From an uncultured Eubacteriales bacterium (GTDB lineage: Bacteria > Bacillota_A > Clostridia > Christensenellales > Aristaeellaceae), in the NCBI GenBank assembly GCA_900553645.1, contig USEE01000011.1, forward strand, positions 1-13,455: a stretch of DNA of 13,455 nucleotides, given 5' to 3'. Below, piece after piece: positions 1 through 6,825 of the stretch. Every line of letters starts with the position of its first letter. Positions within the stretch are counted from its first letter, which is position 1. The notes beneath the pieces were generated by a model. The model was not told where the DNA came from. It saw only the letters and a program-made list of their open reading frames with translations, and did no database searches. Position numbers and translations under genes: made by a program.

Positions 1-1310
1 AAGCCGAAACGCCGTACCATCCAGAACTGCGGCTGAATGGCGAACGCGCCGCTTTCGTCGATGAAGCCGTACCGCGCGTCGTCGCCCGGCAATACTACCG
101 CCGCCAGGCCTTCGCTGAACTCATACGCAATCTTGAACTGCGGCGCGATCACGACGTGAATGCTGCTGTCCAGATACCCGTACAGCCCGCTGTCAATGTC
201 GCGGTAGGGCAGGGGCGAATTAATGTTGCCGTACAGCCCGCCTATTTCGCTTGCCGTGAACAGCGTATTGCCGTCCATATCCAGTATGTACACCGGGCCG
301 GGTTCGCTGTCTATCGTGCTGCGTTCGGGATGGTATTCGTATTTCAGGTAGCTGCTGAGCACATAGTACGCCGTGGTCGAACCCAGCTCGTCGTCGTCCA
401 CGTACAGCTCACTCAGTTGACCCAGTACCGGCTCAGTGACCCATGCGCCGCTTGCGTCGATCGCGCCCCAGCGCGCCATTGTTGGATCGTCGTCGGTGTA
501 GGGCAGAGACGCAATTGCGCGCCCGTTGACGGTAAAGTTGAACAGGTCTGAATAGGTATAATCCGTAATAAGCCCGTCCCTGCCGCCCAGCGCCCAGCAA
601 TCGTCGCCGCTTTCAAAATAGTTTTTGAGCACCGTGCCTATGCCAAGGTCTATGTAGTACCTCTGCCAACTGCCGCTTTCTATTTCGGGCAGGTAAGTCA
701 CGCACTCGGGCTTGGGCCATAGCGTGCATAGAAACTTGCTCCGTATGGCGTTTGCGTCCGAGTCGCCGTAGTATTGCTGACCCGCGTCGGTTGCGGCTAC
801 TTCCTCGCAGGTGTAGAAGTTGGCCATATCGTACTCGGGATATGAGTCGTATATAACGTTTTCGTTCACGTAATACGCGCGCCCTGAGTAGTCATAATAC
901 ACGTCGCGCGCGTCCGTGCGGTCGGTAAGACGAATGCGTTCGTCCAGCGTCGCATTCATGTAGTCGTAATCGGTCTGCGCGCCGCCCGAAGTCATGCCGT
1001 CTGAGACTGTGCTCGCGTCGCTGGCTGTTTCTTTAGGCGACGCGCCGTTTGATGTCTGCAAGGGCATATCGATTTGCGCAGGCCCTCCGGGACTGCTGCT
1101 GCTATCCGTACCCGCGTTCTGGCCGGGCAGGTTCAGCATGAACACCATCATCAGGCACGCCGCCATCGCCGCCGCCCAGCCGATGGACGTAAGCGGCGAG
1201 CGCCGCCGCTTTATCGGCTTTACCAGCCGCGCGCGCCCCGCAGGGCTCATCTCCATATCGTCCACATGCCGCCCGGCGGCGCGGCGAAAGTTCTTGAGCG
1301 AATATTTCAC
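1..1310 (-). CDS. Membrane-anchored WG-repeat protein, probable partner (anti-sigma or sensor) of the adjacent ECF sigma factor; 3' end cut by window
   Basis: This frame stays open for 436 codons from a GTG at 1310 to the left edge, so the C-terminus is missing. The GTG overlaps the sigma factor's TGA (GTGA, 1307-1310), which implies translational coupling and decides the start. Residues 1-40 are basic and hydrophilic and contain DDMEMSPAGRARL. Residues about 41-60 form one hydrophobic segment (SIGWAAAMAACLMMVFML). A Ser/Gly/Thr-rich stretch follows, then a Tyr/Asp-rich domain. This suggests a single-pass protein with its C-terminus outside. WG-type motifs are visible at about 281-294 (WGAIDASGAWVTEPV), 377-392 (YGYLDSSIHVVIAPQF) and 414-429 (YGFIDESGAFAIQPQF), joined by FSEGLAAV. 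No zinc anti-sigma HxxxCxxC motif is present. An anti-sigma role is inferred from the overlap and topology. WG repeats are a known family, but their ligand is unknown. Confidence 0.72.
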   Translation of the reverse strand, partial: MKYSLKNFRRAAGRHVDDMEMSPAGRARLVKPIKRRRSPLTSIGWAAAMAACLMMVFMLNLPGQNAGTDSSSSPGGPAQIDMPLQTSNGASPKETASDASTVSDGMTSGGAQTDYDYMNATLDERIRLTDRTDARDVYYDYSGRAYYVNENVIYDSYPEYDMANFYTCEEVAATDAGQQYYGDSDANAIRSKFLCTLWPKPECVTYLPEIESGSWQRYYIDLGIGTVLKNYFESGDDCWALGGRDGLITDYTYSDLFNFTVNGRAIASLPYTDDDPTMARWGAIDASGAWVTEPVLGQLSELYVDDDELGSTTAYYVLSSYLKYEYHPERSTIDSEPGPVYILDMDGNTLFTASEIGGLYGNINSPLPYRDIDSGLYGYLDSSIHVVIAPQFKIAYEFSEGLAAVVLPGDDARYGFIDESGAFAIQPQFWMVRRFG

Positions 1311-1855
1311 AGTTCCACCTCCTCGCCCAGCGCCGCGCGCAGATTGTCCCGCGCCCGCATGAGCCGCGCGCGCAGCGCGTTGTCGCTTATCGACATTATG
1401 CGCGCCGTCTCGCGCTGAGTGTAGTCAAAATAGTAGTGCAGTATTATCGGTTCGCGATACTTTATCGGTAAATCCATGACCGCCTTATACAGCGTCTCGT
1501 CGCGTTCGCGGGTAAGCGCCTCGCCCTCGGGCGGCGGCGTGCCCGCGGGACGCGAGTTCAGTTCGTCATCGCTTGCGCCGCGCACGCGCTTCATCCACGG
1601 CGTGCGCAGACAGTCGCGGCACGCGTTTATCGTCACGCGCATCAGCCACGCGCGCACACCCCGCTCATCTTCCGCGCGCGGCGGGCGCTGCCACAGCCGC
1701 AGAAATACCTCCTGACATATATCCTCGGCCAGCCGCTCGTCGCGCAGGCACAAATACGCACAGCGCTTTACCGCGCCCGCGTGCGCGTCGATCATGGCCT
1801 CTATGTCCAGCGCGGCCGCGTCCGGCATCTGGATAAGCGTCATTAGAAATAACAT
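1307..1855 (-). CDS. ECF-type RNA polymerase sigma factor (sigma-70 family)
   Basis: The protein has 182 residues, normal for an ECF sigma factor. Region 2 spans about 20-85 and includes the core-binding stretch LAEDICQEVFLRLWQ (42-56) and RAWLMRVTINACRDCLR (68-84). A Pro/Gly/Glu-rich linker follows at about 95-120. Region 4 spans about 120-173 with LPIKYREPIILHYYFDY and the helix-turn-helix YTQRETARIMSISDNALRAR (145-164). No sigma regions 1.1 or 3 are present. The ATG at 1855 is preceded by AAAGGAG with 8 nt spacing; a second Met four codons later is less well placed. The next gene overlaps its stop codon, as is usual for sigma/anti-sigma pairs. I saw no convincing -35/-10 on this strand upstream, so it may depend on its own holoenzyme. 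The regulon is unknown. Confidence 0.93.
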   Translation of the reverse strand: MLFLMTLIQMPDAAALDIEAMIDAHAGAVKRCAYLCLRDERLAEDICQEVFLRLWQRPPRAEDERGVRAWLMRVTINACRDCLRTPWMKRVRGASDDELNSRPAGTPPPEGEALTRERDETLYKAVMDLPIKYREPIILHYYFDYTQRETARIMSISDNALRARLMRARDNLRAALGEEVEL

Positions 1856-1873
1856 GGAACTAGCTCCTTTTGC

Positions 1874-1887
1874 GGCGGCGCGCCGCC
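1874..1887. repeat. 14-bp perfect palindrome in the 5' leader of the ECF gene
   Basis: GGCGGCGCGCCGCC is fully self-complementary and lies 4 bp upstream of the AAAGGAG ribosome binding site of the sigma factor gene. It could form a hairpin dimer site or an operator. It could also be chance in CGCG-rich DNA. Confidence 0.35.
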
Positions 1888-1985
1888 TGTCTTGACCGGT
1901 TCACCTGATAAACGAGCGTTAAGGCAGATTTGTTGCAGATCAAGGGCGCTTATGCGGGAAAAATTTTTTTCTGCCTGAAGGTACT

Positions 1986-2009
1986 TTGTCAACTGAAAAT
2001 ACTTGACAA
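1986..2009. promoter_or_regulatory. Inverted repeat TTGTCAA-N10-TTGACAA in the divergent control region
   Basis: TTGTCAA (1986-1992) and TTGACAA (2003-2009) are perfect inverted 7-mers separated by 10 bp. The right arm contains the -35 hexamer of the ABC-F gene promoter. The left arm, read on the minus strand, is also TTGACA but has no usable -10 at 16-18 bp (that position is an A-run). The dyad could be a repressor operator covering the -35, which is inference. Confidence 0.4.
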
Positions 2010-2031
2010 GGCCGCGCGCGGCTGGTATCAT
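2003..2031 (+). promoter_or_regulatory. Sigma-A promoter for the ABC-F gene leader
   Basis: TTGACA (2003-2008) is separated by 17 bp from TATCAT (2026-2031), giving a perfect -35 and a 5/6 -10. The spacer contains the 12-bp palindrome GCCGCGCGCGGC (2011-2022). Transcription should start near 2038, which leaves a leader of about 235 nt before the ABC-F start codon, unusually long for a housekeeping gene. Confidence 0.8.
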
Positions 2032-2097
2032 ATAGCCATATTAAGAAAGGATGGGCTTAGCGGAGTAGTGTTAAACAGCTAATTTTCAGCAGAGACA

Positions 2098-2151
2098 ATG
2101 GCCGCGCATAACGCGCGGACGTTCGCGATTTGGTCGCGAGGGCGTGCTTGA
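2098..2151 (+). CDS. Possible 17-codon leader peptide within the ABC-F leader
   Basis: An ATG at 2098 opens MAAHNARTFAIWSRGRA and stops at TGA 2149-2151. The reading frame runs through all three junction hairpins, and its start lies on the 5' strand of the closing stem. A ribosome stalled early would prevent that stem from forming and free the antiterminator segment. The upstream sequence (AGCAGAGACA) is only a weak ribosome binding site, so translation is doubtful. A shorter frame at 2051 (MGLAE) has AAAGG directly against its ATG, with no proper spacing. Confidence 0.25.
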   Translation: MAAHNARTFAIWSRGRA

Positions 2152-2230
2152 TAAGGCACGTTTAATTGTCCTGCCGGGAAGCTGCTATGCGCTCTCCGTC
2201 AGTCCATTTGTGCATTTTTGGCGGTATATT

Positions 2231-2274
2231 TGCGCGCGCTTTTCCGGCAGGTGAGGAAAAGAGGCGCATTTTTT
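2231..2274 (+). terminator. Intrinsic terminator abutting the ABC-F start codon (attenuator)
   Basis: TGCGC (2231-2235) pairs with GCGCA (2264-2268), and CTTTTCC (2239-2245) pairs with GGAAAAG (2255-2261). Six T residues (2269-2274) follow immediately. The ATG of the ABC-F gene starts at 2275, directly after the T-run. The gene's ribosome binding region (GAGGAAAAGAGG, 2253-2264) forms the 3' side of the stem, so the same hairpin would both end transcription and hide the ribosome binding site. The competing pairing at 2171-2177/2244-2250 would break it. Confidence 0.6.
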
Positions 2275-3924
2275 ATGATGCTTTTAAGGGCAAATGGCAT
2301 AATTCAGGACTACGCCGACCGGCGCGTGCTGGACTCGGTGGACATAAATATATACGACGGCGACAGGATAGGCCTGGTGGGCGAAAACGGCGCGGGCAAG
2401 TCCACGCTTATGAAGATACTCGCGGGCAAGCTGAATCCCGACGAGGGAAGTGTAAAGTGCGATTGCCCGGTCGCGCTGGTTGAACAGTTCGGCGCGGGCG
2501 GCGACGATGCCATCACAGGCGAAATGTCATCGCGCTTCAATGCGCAGGAGAACCGAAGCGGGCTGTCTGGCGGCGAATGCACGCGGCGGCGCATCGCTCA
2601 GGCGTTGGGCGCGTCGCCGCGGCTGCTGATGCTGGACGAACCCACGACCGATCTGGACGCGCAGGGCATAGAGGAGCTTATGCGCGAACTGGGCGGCTTC
2701 GACGGCGCGATACTGCTCATCAGCCACGACCGCGCGTTTCTGGACGCGCTGTGCACCAGCATCGCCGAGCTGGAGGATGGGCGCGTCACGCTGTATCCGG
2801 GCAATTACTCCGGCTACGCCGCCGAAAAGCAGCGTCGGCGCGACTTTCAGAAGTTCGAGTTCGACGAATACCGCCGCGAGCGCGCCCGCCTGACCGCCGC
2901 GATAGACGCGCGCCAGCGCCGCGCCTCCAAGAGCAAGCTGCCCAGCCGCATGGGCAACTCCGAAGCGCGCCTTCACAAGCGCAGCGCCACCGAAACCGAG
3001 GAAAAGCTGCACGACGCGGCCAACGCGCTTAAATCCCGACTGGACAGGCTGGAGAAGAAGGAGCGCCCGCGCGACATGCCTGCAATCAGCATGAAGCTGG
3101 GCGCGTCGGGCGGCGTGGTCAGCCGGCGCGCGCTGGAGGTAAAGCATTTGAAGCTGAGCGTGCCGGGGCGGGTGCTTATAAAAGACGTAAACTTCGCCCT
3201 GCCTACCGGCAGCCGCACCGCGCTGATTGGCGCAAACGGCTGCGGCAAGACCACGCTGATTACGCGGCTGATCGAGGGCGCGCCGGGCGTGCGCTTCAGT
3301 CCGGGCGTTAAGGTGGGCTATTTCAGCCAGTCGAGTGAGCGCACGCTGGACATGGACGCAACCGCGCTGGAAAACGCTATGGCCGAAAGCAGCCTGCCTC
3401 AGAACGTGGCGCGCACGGTGCTGAACAACCTGACGCTGGGCGCGGACGATGTGTTCAAGCCGGTGCATGTGCTCTCGGGCGGCGAGCGCGTCAAGGTTGC
3501 GCTGGCGCGGCTGCTGCTGGGCGACAGCAACATGCTTATACTCGACGAGCCGACCAACCACCTCGACATATACGCGCTGGAGGCGCTTGAGAAGGTACTT
3601 AGCGACTATGCGGGCACGCTGCTGCTGGTCAGCCACGACCGGCGCTTCCTGAACGGAGCAGCGAAGCGGTTGCTGATAATTGAAAACGGCGCGCTGACCG
3701 AGTTCGAGGGCACGCCCGACGAATACGATAAGAAGCGCGCGGTGCGCGACGAGGACGCGGAGCGGCAGCGGCGCGAACGCGAACTAGGCGTGGACGCGCT
3801 AAGGATGCGCATGGCGGCAATCGACGCGCGCTTAAACGGCAAGGGCATTTCGGGCGACGAGCGCGAGCAGCTGGAAGGGGAGTACTTCGCGATTGCAAAA
3901 CAGCTCAGGGAGATGCAGAAGTAA
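2275..3924 (+). CDS. ABC-F family ATPase, probable antibiotic ribosome-protection protein (Vga/Lsa/CplR-like)
   Basis: The 549-residue protein has two fused nucleotide-binding domains and no membrane segments. Domain 1 has GENGAGKST (36-44), LSGGE (97-101) and LLMLDEPTTDLD (117-128). It is short between Walker A and signature, as in resistance-type ABC-F proteins. The charged interdomain linker (about 185-285) includes SRMGNSEARLHK (224-235), a motif I associate with Vga/Lsa/CplR proteins. Domain 2 has GANGCGKTT (319-327), LSGGERVKVALARLLL (400-415) and MLILDEPTNHLD (420-431). A charged coiled C-terminal tail follows (490-549). Both catalytic glutamates and switch histidines (LISHD, LVSHD) are present. 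Such proteins bind the ribosomal E site and dislodge peptidyl-transferase drugs; this role is inferred, and a housekeeping translation factor is possible. The frame is open upstream to TTG 2218, but the family N-terminus (MLLRANGIIQDY) supports ATG 2275 or 2278. The leader attenuator agrees with drug-induced control. Confidence 0.9.
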   Translation: MMLLRANGIIQDYADRRVLDSVDINIYDGDRIGLVGENGAGKSTLMKILAGKLNPDEGSVKCDCPVALVEQFGAGGDDAITGEMSSRFNAQENRSGLSGGECTRRRIAQALGASPRLLMLDEPTTDLDAQGIEELMRELGGFDGAILLISHDRAFLDALCTSIAELEDGRVTLYPGNYSGYAAEKQRRRDFQKFEFDEYRRERARLTAAIDARQRRASKSKLPSRMGNSEARLHKRSATETEEKLHDAANALKSRLDRLEKKERPRDMPAISMKLGASGGVVSRRALEVKHLKLSVPGRVLIKDVNFALPTGSRTALIGANGCGKTTLITRLIEGAPGVRFSPGVKVGYFSQSSERTLDMDATALENAMAESSLPQNVARTVLNNLTLGADDVFKPVHVLSGGERVKVALARLLLGDSNMLILDEPTNHLDIYALEALEKVLSDYAGTLLLVSHDRRFLNGAAKRLLIIENGALTEFEGTPDEYDKKRAVRDEDAERQRRERELGVDALRMRMAAIDARLNGKGISGDEREQLEGEYFAIAKQLREMQK

Positions 3925-3934
3925 AACGAAAATA

Positions 3935-3984
3935 CCGCGCCCCGGCCATTCATATGCGAACGGCCGGGGCGCGGCGTTTATATT
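3935..3984. terminator. Bidirectional intrinsic terminator between the ABC-F gene and argH
   Basis: A perfect 13-bp stem (CCGCGCCCCGGCC at 3935-3947 with GGCCGGGGCGCGG at 3962-3974) encloses a 14-nt loop. GTTTATATTATT follows on the plus strand. On the minus strand the complement gives a U-rich tail (TATTTTCGTTTT). It lies between two convergent stop codons and can serve both genes. Confidence 0.85.
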
Positions 3985-3989
3985 ATTGC

Positions 3990-5375
3990 TTAGTCGCGTG
4001 CGTACTTGCTCATCCACGCATTTGCGTCGTCCAGCGCCGCCTGAACCGCGTCGGGCGACGGCCCGCCCACGGTCGAGCGCATGTCCACGCAGGTGTGCAG
4101 CGATATCGCGTCGTATACGTCCGCGTCGAACAGCGGCGAATACTCCTTCAGCTCGTCCAGCTTAAGATCCAGCAGCGCCTTGTCGTGCCGTATGCAGTCC
4201 AGCACCAGCCGGCCCACGACCTCGTGCGCCTGACGGAAGGGCAGGCCCTTCTTTACCAGATAGTCGGCCGCGTCGGTGGCGTTGGTAAAGCCGCCCGCCG
4301 CGCCGCGCTCCATGCGCGCCTTGTTGAACTTCACGCAGTCCAGCATCGCGGTGAACACCATCAGGCACTTGTATACCGTGTCGTGCGCGTCGAACAGCGC
4401 CTCCTTGTCCTCCTGCATGTCCTTGTTGTACGCCAGCGGCAGGCTCTTCATCATCGCAAGCAGGCCGGTCAGGTCGCCATACACGCGCCCGGTTTTGCCC
4501 CTTATCAGCTCGCACACGTCCGGGTTCTTCTTCTGAGGCATGATTGAGGAGCCGGTCGAAAACGCGTCATCCATCTCCACAAAGCCGAACTCGTTGCTCG
4601 ACCAGAGTATCAGCTCCTCGCAGAAGCGGCTCAGGTGCATCATTATCAGCGACGCATCCGACACGTACTCGATCACGAAATCGCGGTCGCTCACGCCGTC
4701 CAGCGAGTTCATGCTTATTTCGGCAAAGCCCAGCAGGTCGGCCACGCGGCGGCGATTAAGCGGGTAGGTGGTGCCCGCCAGCGCGCCAGAGCCCAGCGGC
4801 ATTACGTCCGCGCGCGCATAAGCGTCCTCAAGCCGCTGCCAGTCTCGGCGCAGCATCTGGAAGTACGCCATCATGTGATGCGCCAGCGTGATCGGCTGCG
4901 CCTTCTGCAGGTGGGTATAGCCCGGCATTATCGTGTGCAGGTTCTCGCCCGCGATGCGGGTCAGCACCTTCATCAGCGCGACCAGTTCGCCCTGAACCTG
5001 ACGAATGCAGTCCTTCACAAACATGTGTGCGTCCAGCGCAACCTGATCGTTGCGGCTGCGCCCGGTGTGCAGTCGGCCGCCTGCCGCGCCTATGCGCTCG
5101 GTCAGCAGCTTTTCCACGTTCATGTGTATGTCCTCGGCGTCCACCTCAAATTGAACATGGCCTGCGTCGATGTCGGCGAGTATACCTTTCAGCCCCTCGA
5201 CGATCTTGTCCGCGTCCTCTTTGGGAATTATGCCCTGTTCGCCCAGCATGGTTGCGTGGGCAATGGATCCGCGTATGTCCTGCTTATACAGCCGCTTGTC
5301 AAACGATATTGACGAGTGGAAGTCATCCACCATGCCGTCGGTGGCTTTTTCAAACCGTCCGCCCCAGAGTTTCAT
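3990..5375 (-). CDS. argH: Argininosuccinate lyase
   Basis: This enzyme cleaves argininosuccinate to arginine and fumarate, the last step of arginine synthesis. Its 461 residues match the usual length. It opens with MKLWGGRF, typical of the family. TGRSRNDQ (104-111) and GYTHLQKAQP (152-161) hold substrate-binding residues and the catalytic Thr-His. The fumarase/aspartase superfamily signature GSSIMPQKKNPD (275-286) carries the catalytic serine. The protein should act as a cytoplasmic homotetramer. The start at 5375 has GAGGAG about 12 nt upstream, a somewhat wide spacing, but no better Met exists. It follows argG on the same strand after 131 bp with no obvious terminator, so the two probably share the ArgR-controlled argG promoter. 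Confidence 0.98.
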   Translation of the reverse strand: MKLWGGRFEKATDGMVDDFHSSISFDKRLYKQDIRGSIAHATMLGEQGIIPKEDADKIVEGLKGILADIDAGHVQFEVDAEDIHMNVEKLLTERIGAAGGRLHTGRSRNDQVALDAHMFVKDCIRQVQGELVALMKVLTRIAGENLHTIMPGYTHLQKAQPITLAHHMMAYFQMLRRDWQRLEDAYARADVMPLGSGALAGTTYPLNRRRVADLLGFAEISMNSLDGVSDRDFVIEYVSDASLIMMHLSRFCEELILWSSNEFGFVEMDDAFSTGSSIMPQKKNPDVCELIRGKTGRVYGDLTGLLAMMKSLPLAYNKDMQEDKEALFDAHDTVYKCLMVFTAMLDCVKFNKARMERGAAGGFTNATDAADYLVKKGLPFRQAHEVVGRLVLDCIRHDKALLDLKLDELKEYSPLFDADVYDAISLHTCVDMRSTVGGPSPDAVQAALDDANAWMSKYARD

Positions 5376-5412
5376 ATGTATGCAGCGCTCCTCGCTCTTT
5401 TATTTATAAAGC

Positions 5413-5467
5413 AAATGGTGAATGGCCGCGGACAGGCGCTCGCTTGCCCATTAGTCATTCACCATTT
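5413..5467. repeat. 12-bp inverted repeat between argG and argH
   Basis: AAATGGTGAATG (5413-5424) and CATTCACCATTT (5456-5467) are perfect inverted copies around a 31-bp GC-rich spacer. On the argGH transcript this would form a stem-loop just upstream of argH. There is no U-run, so it is not a terminator; it could be an RNA processing or stability element, or a small dispersed repeat. Confidence 0.55.
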
Positions 5468-5474
5468 ACGTTCA

Positions 5475-5494
5475 GGCGGCTGAATCAGCCCGCC
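5475..5494. other. Small hairpin just downstream of argG
   Basis: GGCGGCT and AGCCCGCC pair with one bulged C around GAATC. It lies 12 bp past the argG stop codon on the argGH transcript. No T-run follows on the minus strand, so read-through into argH is expected. Its role is unknown. Confidence 0.35.
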
Positions 5495-5506
5495 GTATGA
5501 TTCGTA

Positions 5507-6724
5507 TTAGTCCTCGATGCCCTCGCGCTCTTTCATCATCGCGTTTACCTTGAGCGGCAGGCCGAACAGGTTGATAAATCCGCCCGCATCCTTGTGATCG
5601 TACATCTCCTTGGAATCGCCGAAGGTAGCGATCTGCTCCATGTACAGGGTGTAGGGGGACTTTACGCCCGCGGGTATGATGTTGCCCTTGTACAGCTTCA
5701 GCTTCACGGTGCCGGTTACGTACTTCTGGGTTGCGGTCGCGAACGCGCTCATCGACTCGCGCAGGGTGGTGTACCACCAGCCGTCGTATACCAGCTCGGC
5801 AAAGCGAACGGCCATCTGATCCTTATAGTGCGCGGTCTGGCGATCCAGCGTGATGGACTCCAGTATGCTGTGCGCCTTGTAAAGGATGGTTCCGCCGGGG
5901 GTCTCGTACACGCCGCGGCTCTTCATGCCGACCAGACGGTTCTCAACCAGGTCGGCGATGCCCACGCCGTTGCGCGCGCCGATTTCATTCAGCTTTTCGA
6001 TGATCTCGACCGGGCCGTACTCAACGCCGTTGACCTTCTTGGGCACGCCCTGCTCGAAGTCGATCTCGATGTACTCGGGCTCGTCGGGCGCTTCTTCGGG
6101 GGTCTTGCATATCAGGCACAGATCCTTGGGCGGCTCGTTCCACGGATCTTCCAGATCGGCGCCCTCGTGCGAGATGTGCCACAGGTTGCGGTCCATGGAG
6201 TAGGGGCGCTTCTTGGTTACCGGTACGTCCAGACCGCGCGCCTCGGCGTAATCGATCTCTTCTTCGCGGGTCTTGATGTCCCATATGCGCCACGGGGCGA
6301 TTATCTTCATGTTGGGAGCCAGCGCCTTGATGGTCAGCTCGAAACGAACCTGGTCGTTGCCCTTGCCGGTAGCGCCGTGGCAGATGGCCGTCGCGCCTTC
6401 CTTCTTGGCGATCTCAACCAGACGCTTGGCGATTACCGGGCGCGCAAAGCTGGTGCCCAGCAGGTATTCGCCCTCGTACACCGCGCCCATCTGCAGCGTG
6501 GGCCATATGCACTCGGTAACGAACTCTTCGCGTACATCCTCAATGTAGATCTTGCTCGCGCCCGACTTGATGGCCTTTTCGTTGAGCGGCTCCAGTTCTT
6601 CGCCCTGACCCACGTCAACGGCGACGGCGATTACTTCGCAGTCATAGTTTTCCTTCAGCCACGGTATGATAATGGTAGTGTCCAGTCCGCCCGAGTAGGC
6701 GAGAACGACCTTTTCCTTAGCCAT
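5507..6724 (-). CDS. argG: Argininosuccinate synthase
   Basis: This enzyme joins citrulline and aspartate using ATP to give argininosuccinate, which argH then cleaves. The protein has 405 residues, normal for the family. The N-terminal ATP pyrophosphatase P-loop is AYSGGLDTT (9-17). The conserved [13 protein letters not shown] (117-129) takes part in ATP and aspartate binding, and [13 protein letters not shown] lies in the C-terminal half. The start is ATG 6724, because GGAGGT sits 7 nt upstream. An in-frame ATG at 6739 overlaps that ribosome binding site and would add five atypical residues, so it is rejected. It is the first gene of an argG-argH operon read leftward. An ArgR box overlaps its promoter, which predicts arginine repression. 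Confidence 0.98.
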   Translation of the reverse strand: MAKEKVVLAYSGGLDTTIIIPWLKENYDCEVIAVAVDVGQGEELEPLNEKAIKSGASKIYIEDVREEFVTECIWPTLQMGAVYEGEYLLGTSFARPVIAKRLVEIAKKEGATAICHGATGKGNDQVRFELTIKALAPNMKIIAPWRIWDIKTREEEIDYAEARGLDVPVTKKRPYSMDRNLWHISHEGADLEDPWNEPPKDLCLICKTPEEAPDEPEYIEIDFEQGVPKKVNGVEYGPVEIIEKLNEIGARNGVGIADLVENRLVGMKSRGVYETPGGTILYKAHSILESITLDRQTAHYKDQMAVRFAELVYDGWWYTTLRESMSAFATATQKYVTGTVKLKLYKGNIIPAGVKSPYTLYMEQIATFGDSKEMYDHKDAGGFINLFGLPLKVNAMMKEREGIED

Positions 6725-6750
6725 TGTATTTACCTCCATATATTACGCCC

Positions 6751-6769
6751 GCGCCGATATATGCGGCGC
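6751..6769 (-). other. Hairpin in the argG 5' untranslated region
   Basis: GCGCCG (6751-6756) and CGGCGC (6764-6769) are perfect complements around a 7-nt AT-rich loop. It lies between the inferred argG transcription start and the GGAGGT ribosome binding site. No U-run follows, so it is not an attenuating terminator. It might stabilise the leader. Confidence 0.4.
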
Positions 6770-6796
6770 TTGGTGGTATTTTCCGTTTGCATGAAC

Positions 6797-6825
6797 AGTA
6801 TAAACCTGTGTGCATAAAAATACAA
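6797..6825 (-). promoter_or_regulatory. argG promoter
   Basis: On the minus strand TTGTAT (complement of 6820-6825) precedes TATACT (complement of 6797-6802) by exactly 17 bp. The -10 is near consensus and the -35 weak, as expected of a repressible promoter. Transcription should start near 6790, giving a leader of about 66 nt. Confidence 0.65.

Larger units (their letters stand above)
2038..2274 (+). ncRNA. Structured 5' leader with attenuator architecture, upstream of the ABC-F gene
   Basis: A closing stem pairs GCAG (2089-2092) and GACAAT (2094-2099), with A2093 bulged, to ATTGTC (2165-2170) and CTGC (2171-2174). It encloses three adjacent hairpins with almost no unpaired bases between them. 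These are CCGCGC/GCGCGG (2102-2107/2113-2118), TCGCGA/TCGCGA (2123-2128/2134-2139), and CGTGCTT/AGGCACG (2143-2149/2154-2160) with loop GATA. The 3' strand of the closing stem lies inside CTGCCGG (2171-2177), which can instead pair with CCGGCAG (2244-2250) within the downstream terminator hairpin. The two pairings exclude each other, so junction folding would permit termination and its opening would favour read-through. No T-box motif or tRNA core is present, and I recognise no known riboswitch class. The trigger is unknown. Folding was done by eye. Confidence 0.6.

Noticed and set aside
1964..1992. Minus-strand TTGACA (1987-1992) as -35 of the ECF operon
   Set aside because: At 17 bp the -10 position is an A-run and no TATAAT-like hexamer lies at 16-18 bp.
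2051..2068. Five-codon frame MGLAE as leader peptide
   Set aside because: Its only ribosome binding site, AAAGG, is directly adjacent to the ATG, leaving no spacing.
2041..2200. T-box riboswitch, tRNA or yybP-ykoY-type riboswitch in the ABC-F leader
   Set aside because: No GGGTGGNACCGCG T-box sequence, no tRNA T-loop or CCA-type end, and only a passing GGAGTAG resemblance to yybP-ykoY. The four-way shape is not tRNA-like in arm lengths.
6725..6739. Upstream in-frame ATG for argG
   Set aside because: The ATG is part of the GGAGGT ribosome binding region used by ATG 6724, and the added residues MEVNT are not typical of ArgG.
5594..6817. Long plus-strand open frame (407 codons) opposite argG
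   Set aside because: It is antisense to a clear argG, has no ribosome binding site or family motif, and reflects GC-rich codon bias. Similar shadows opposite the ABC-F gene (2527-3636), ruvB (8319-9566) and galK-like (12039-13412) were dropped for the same reason.
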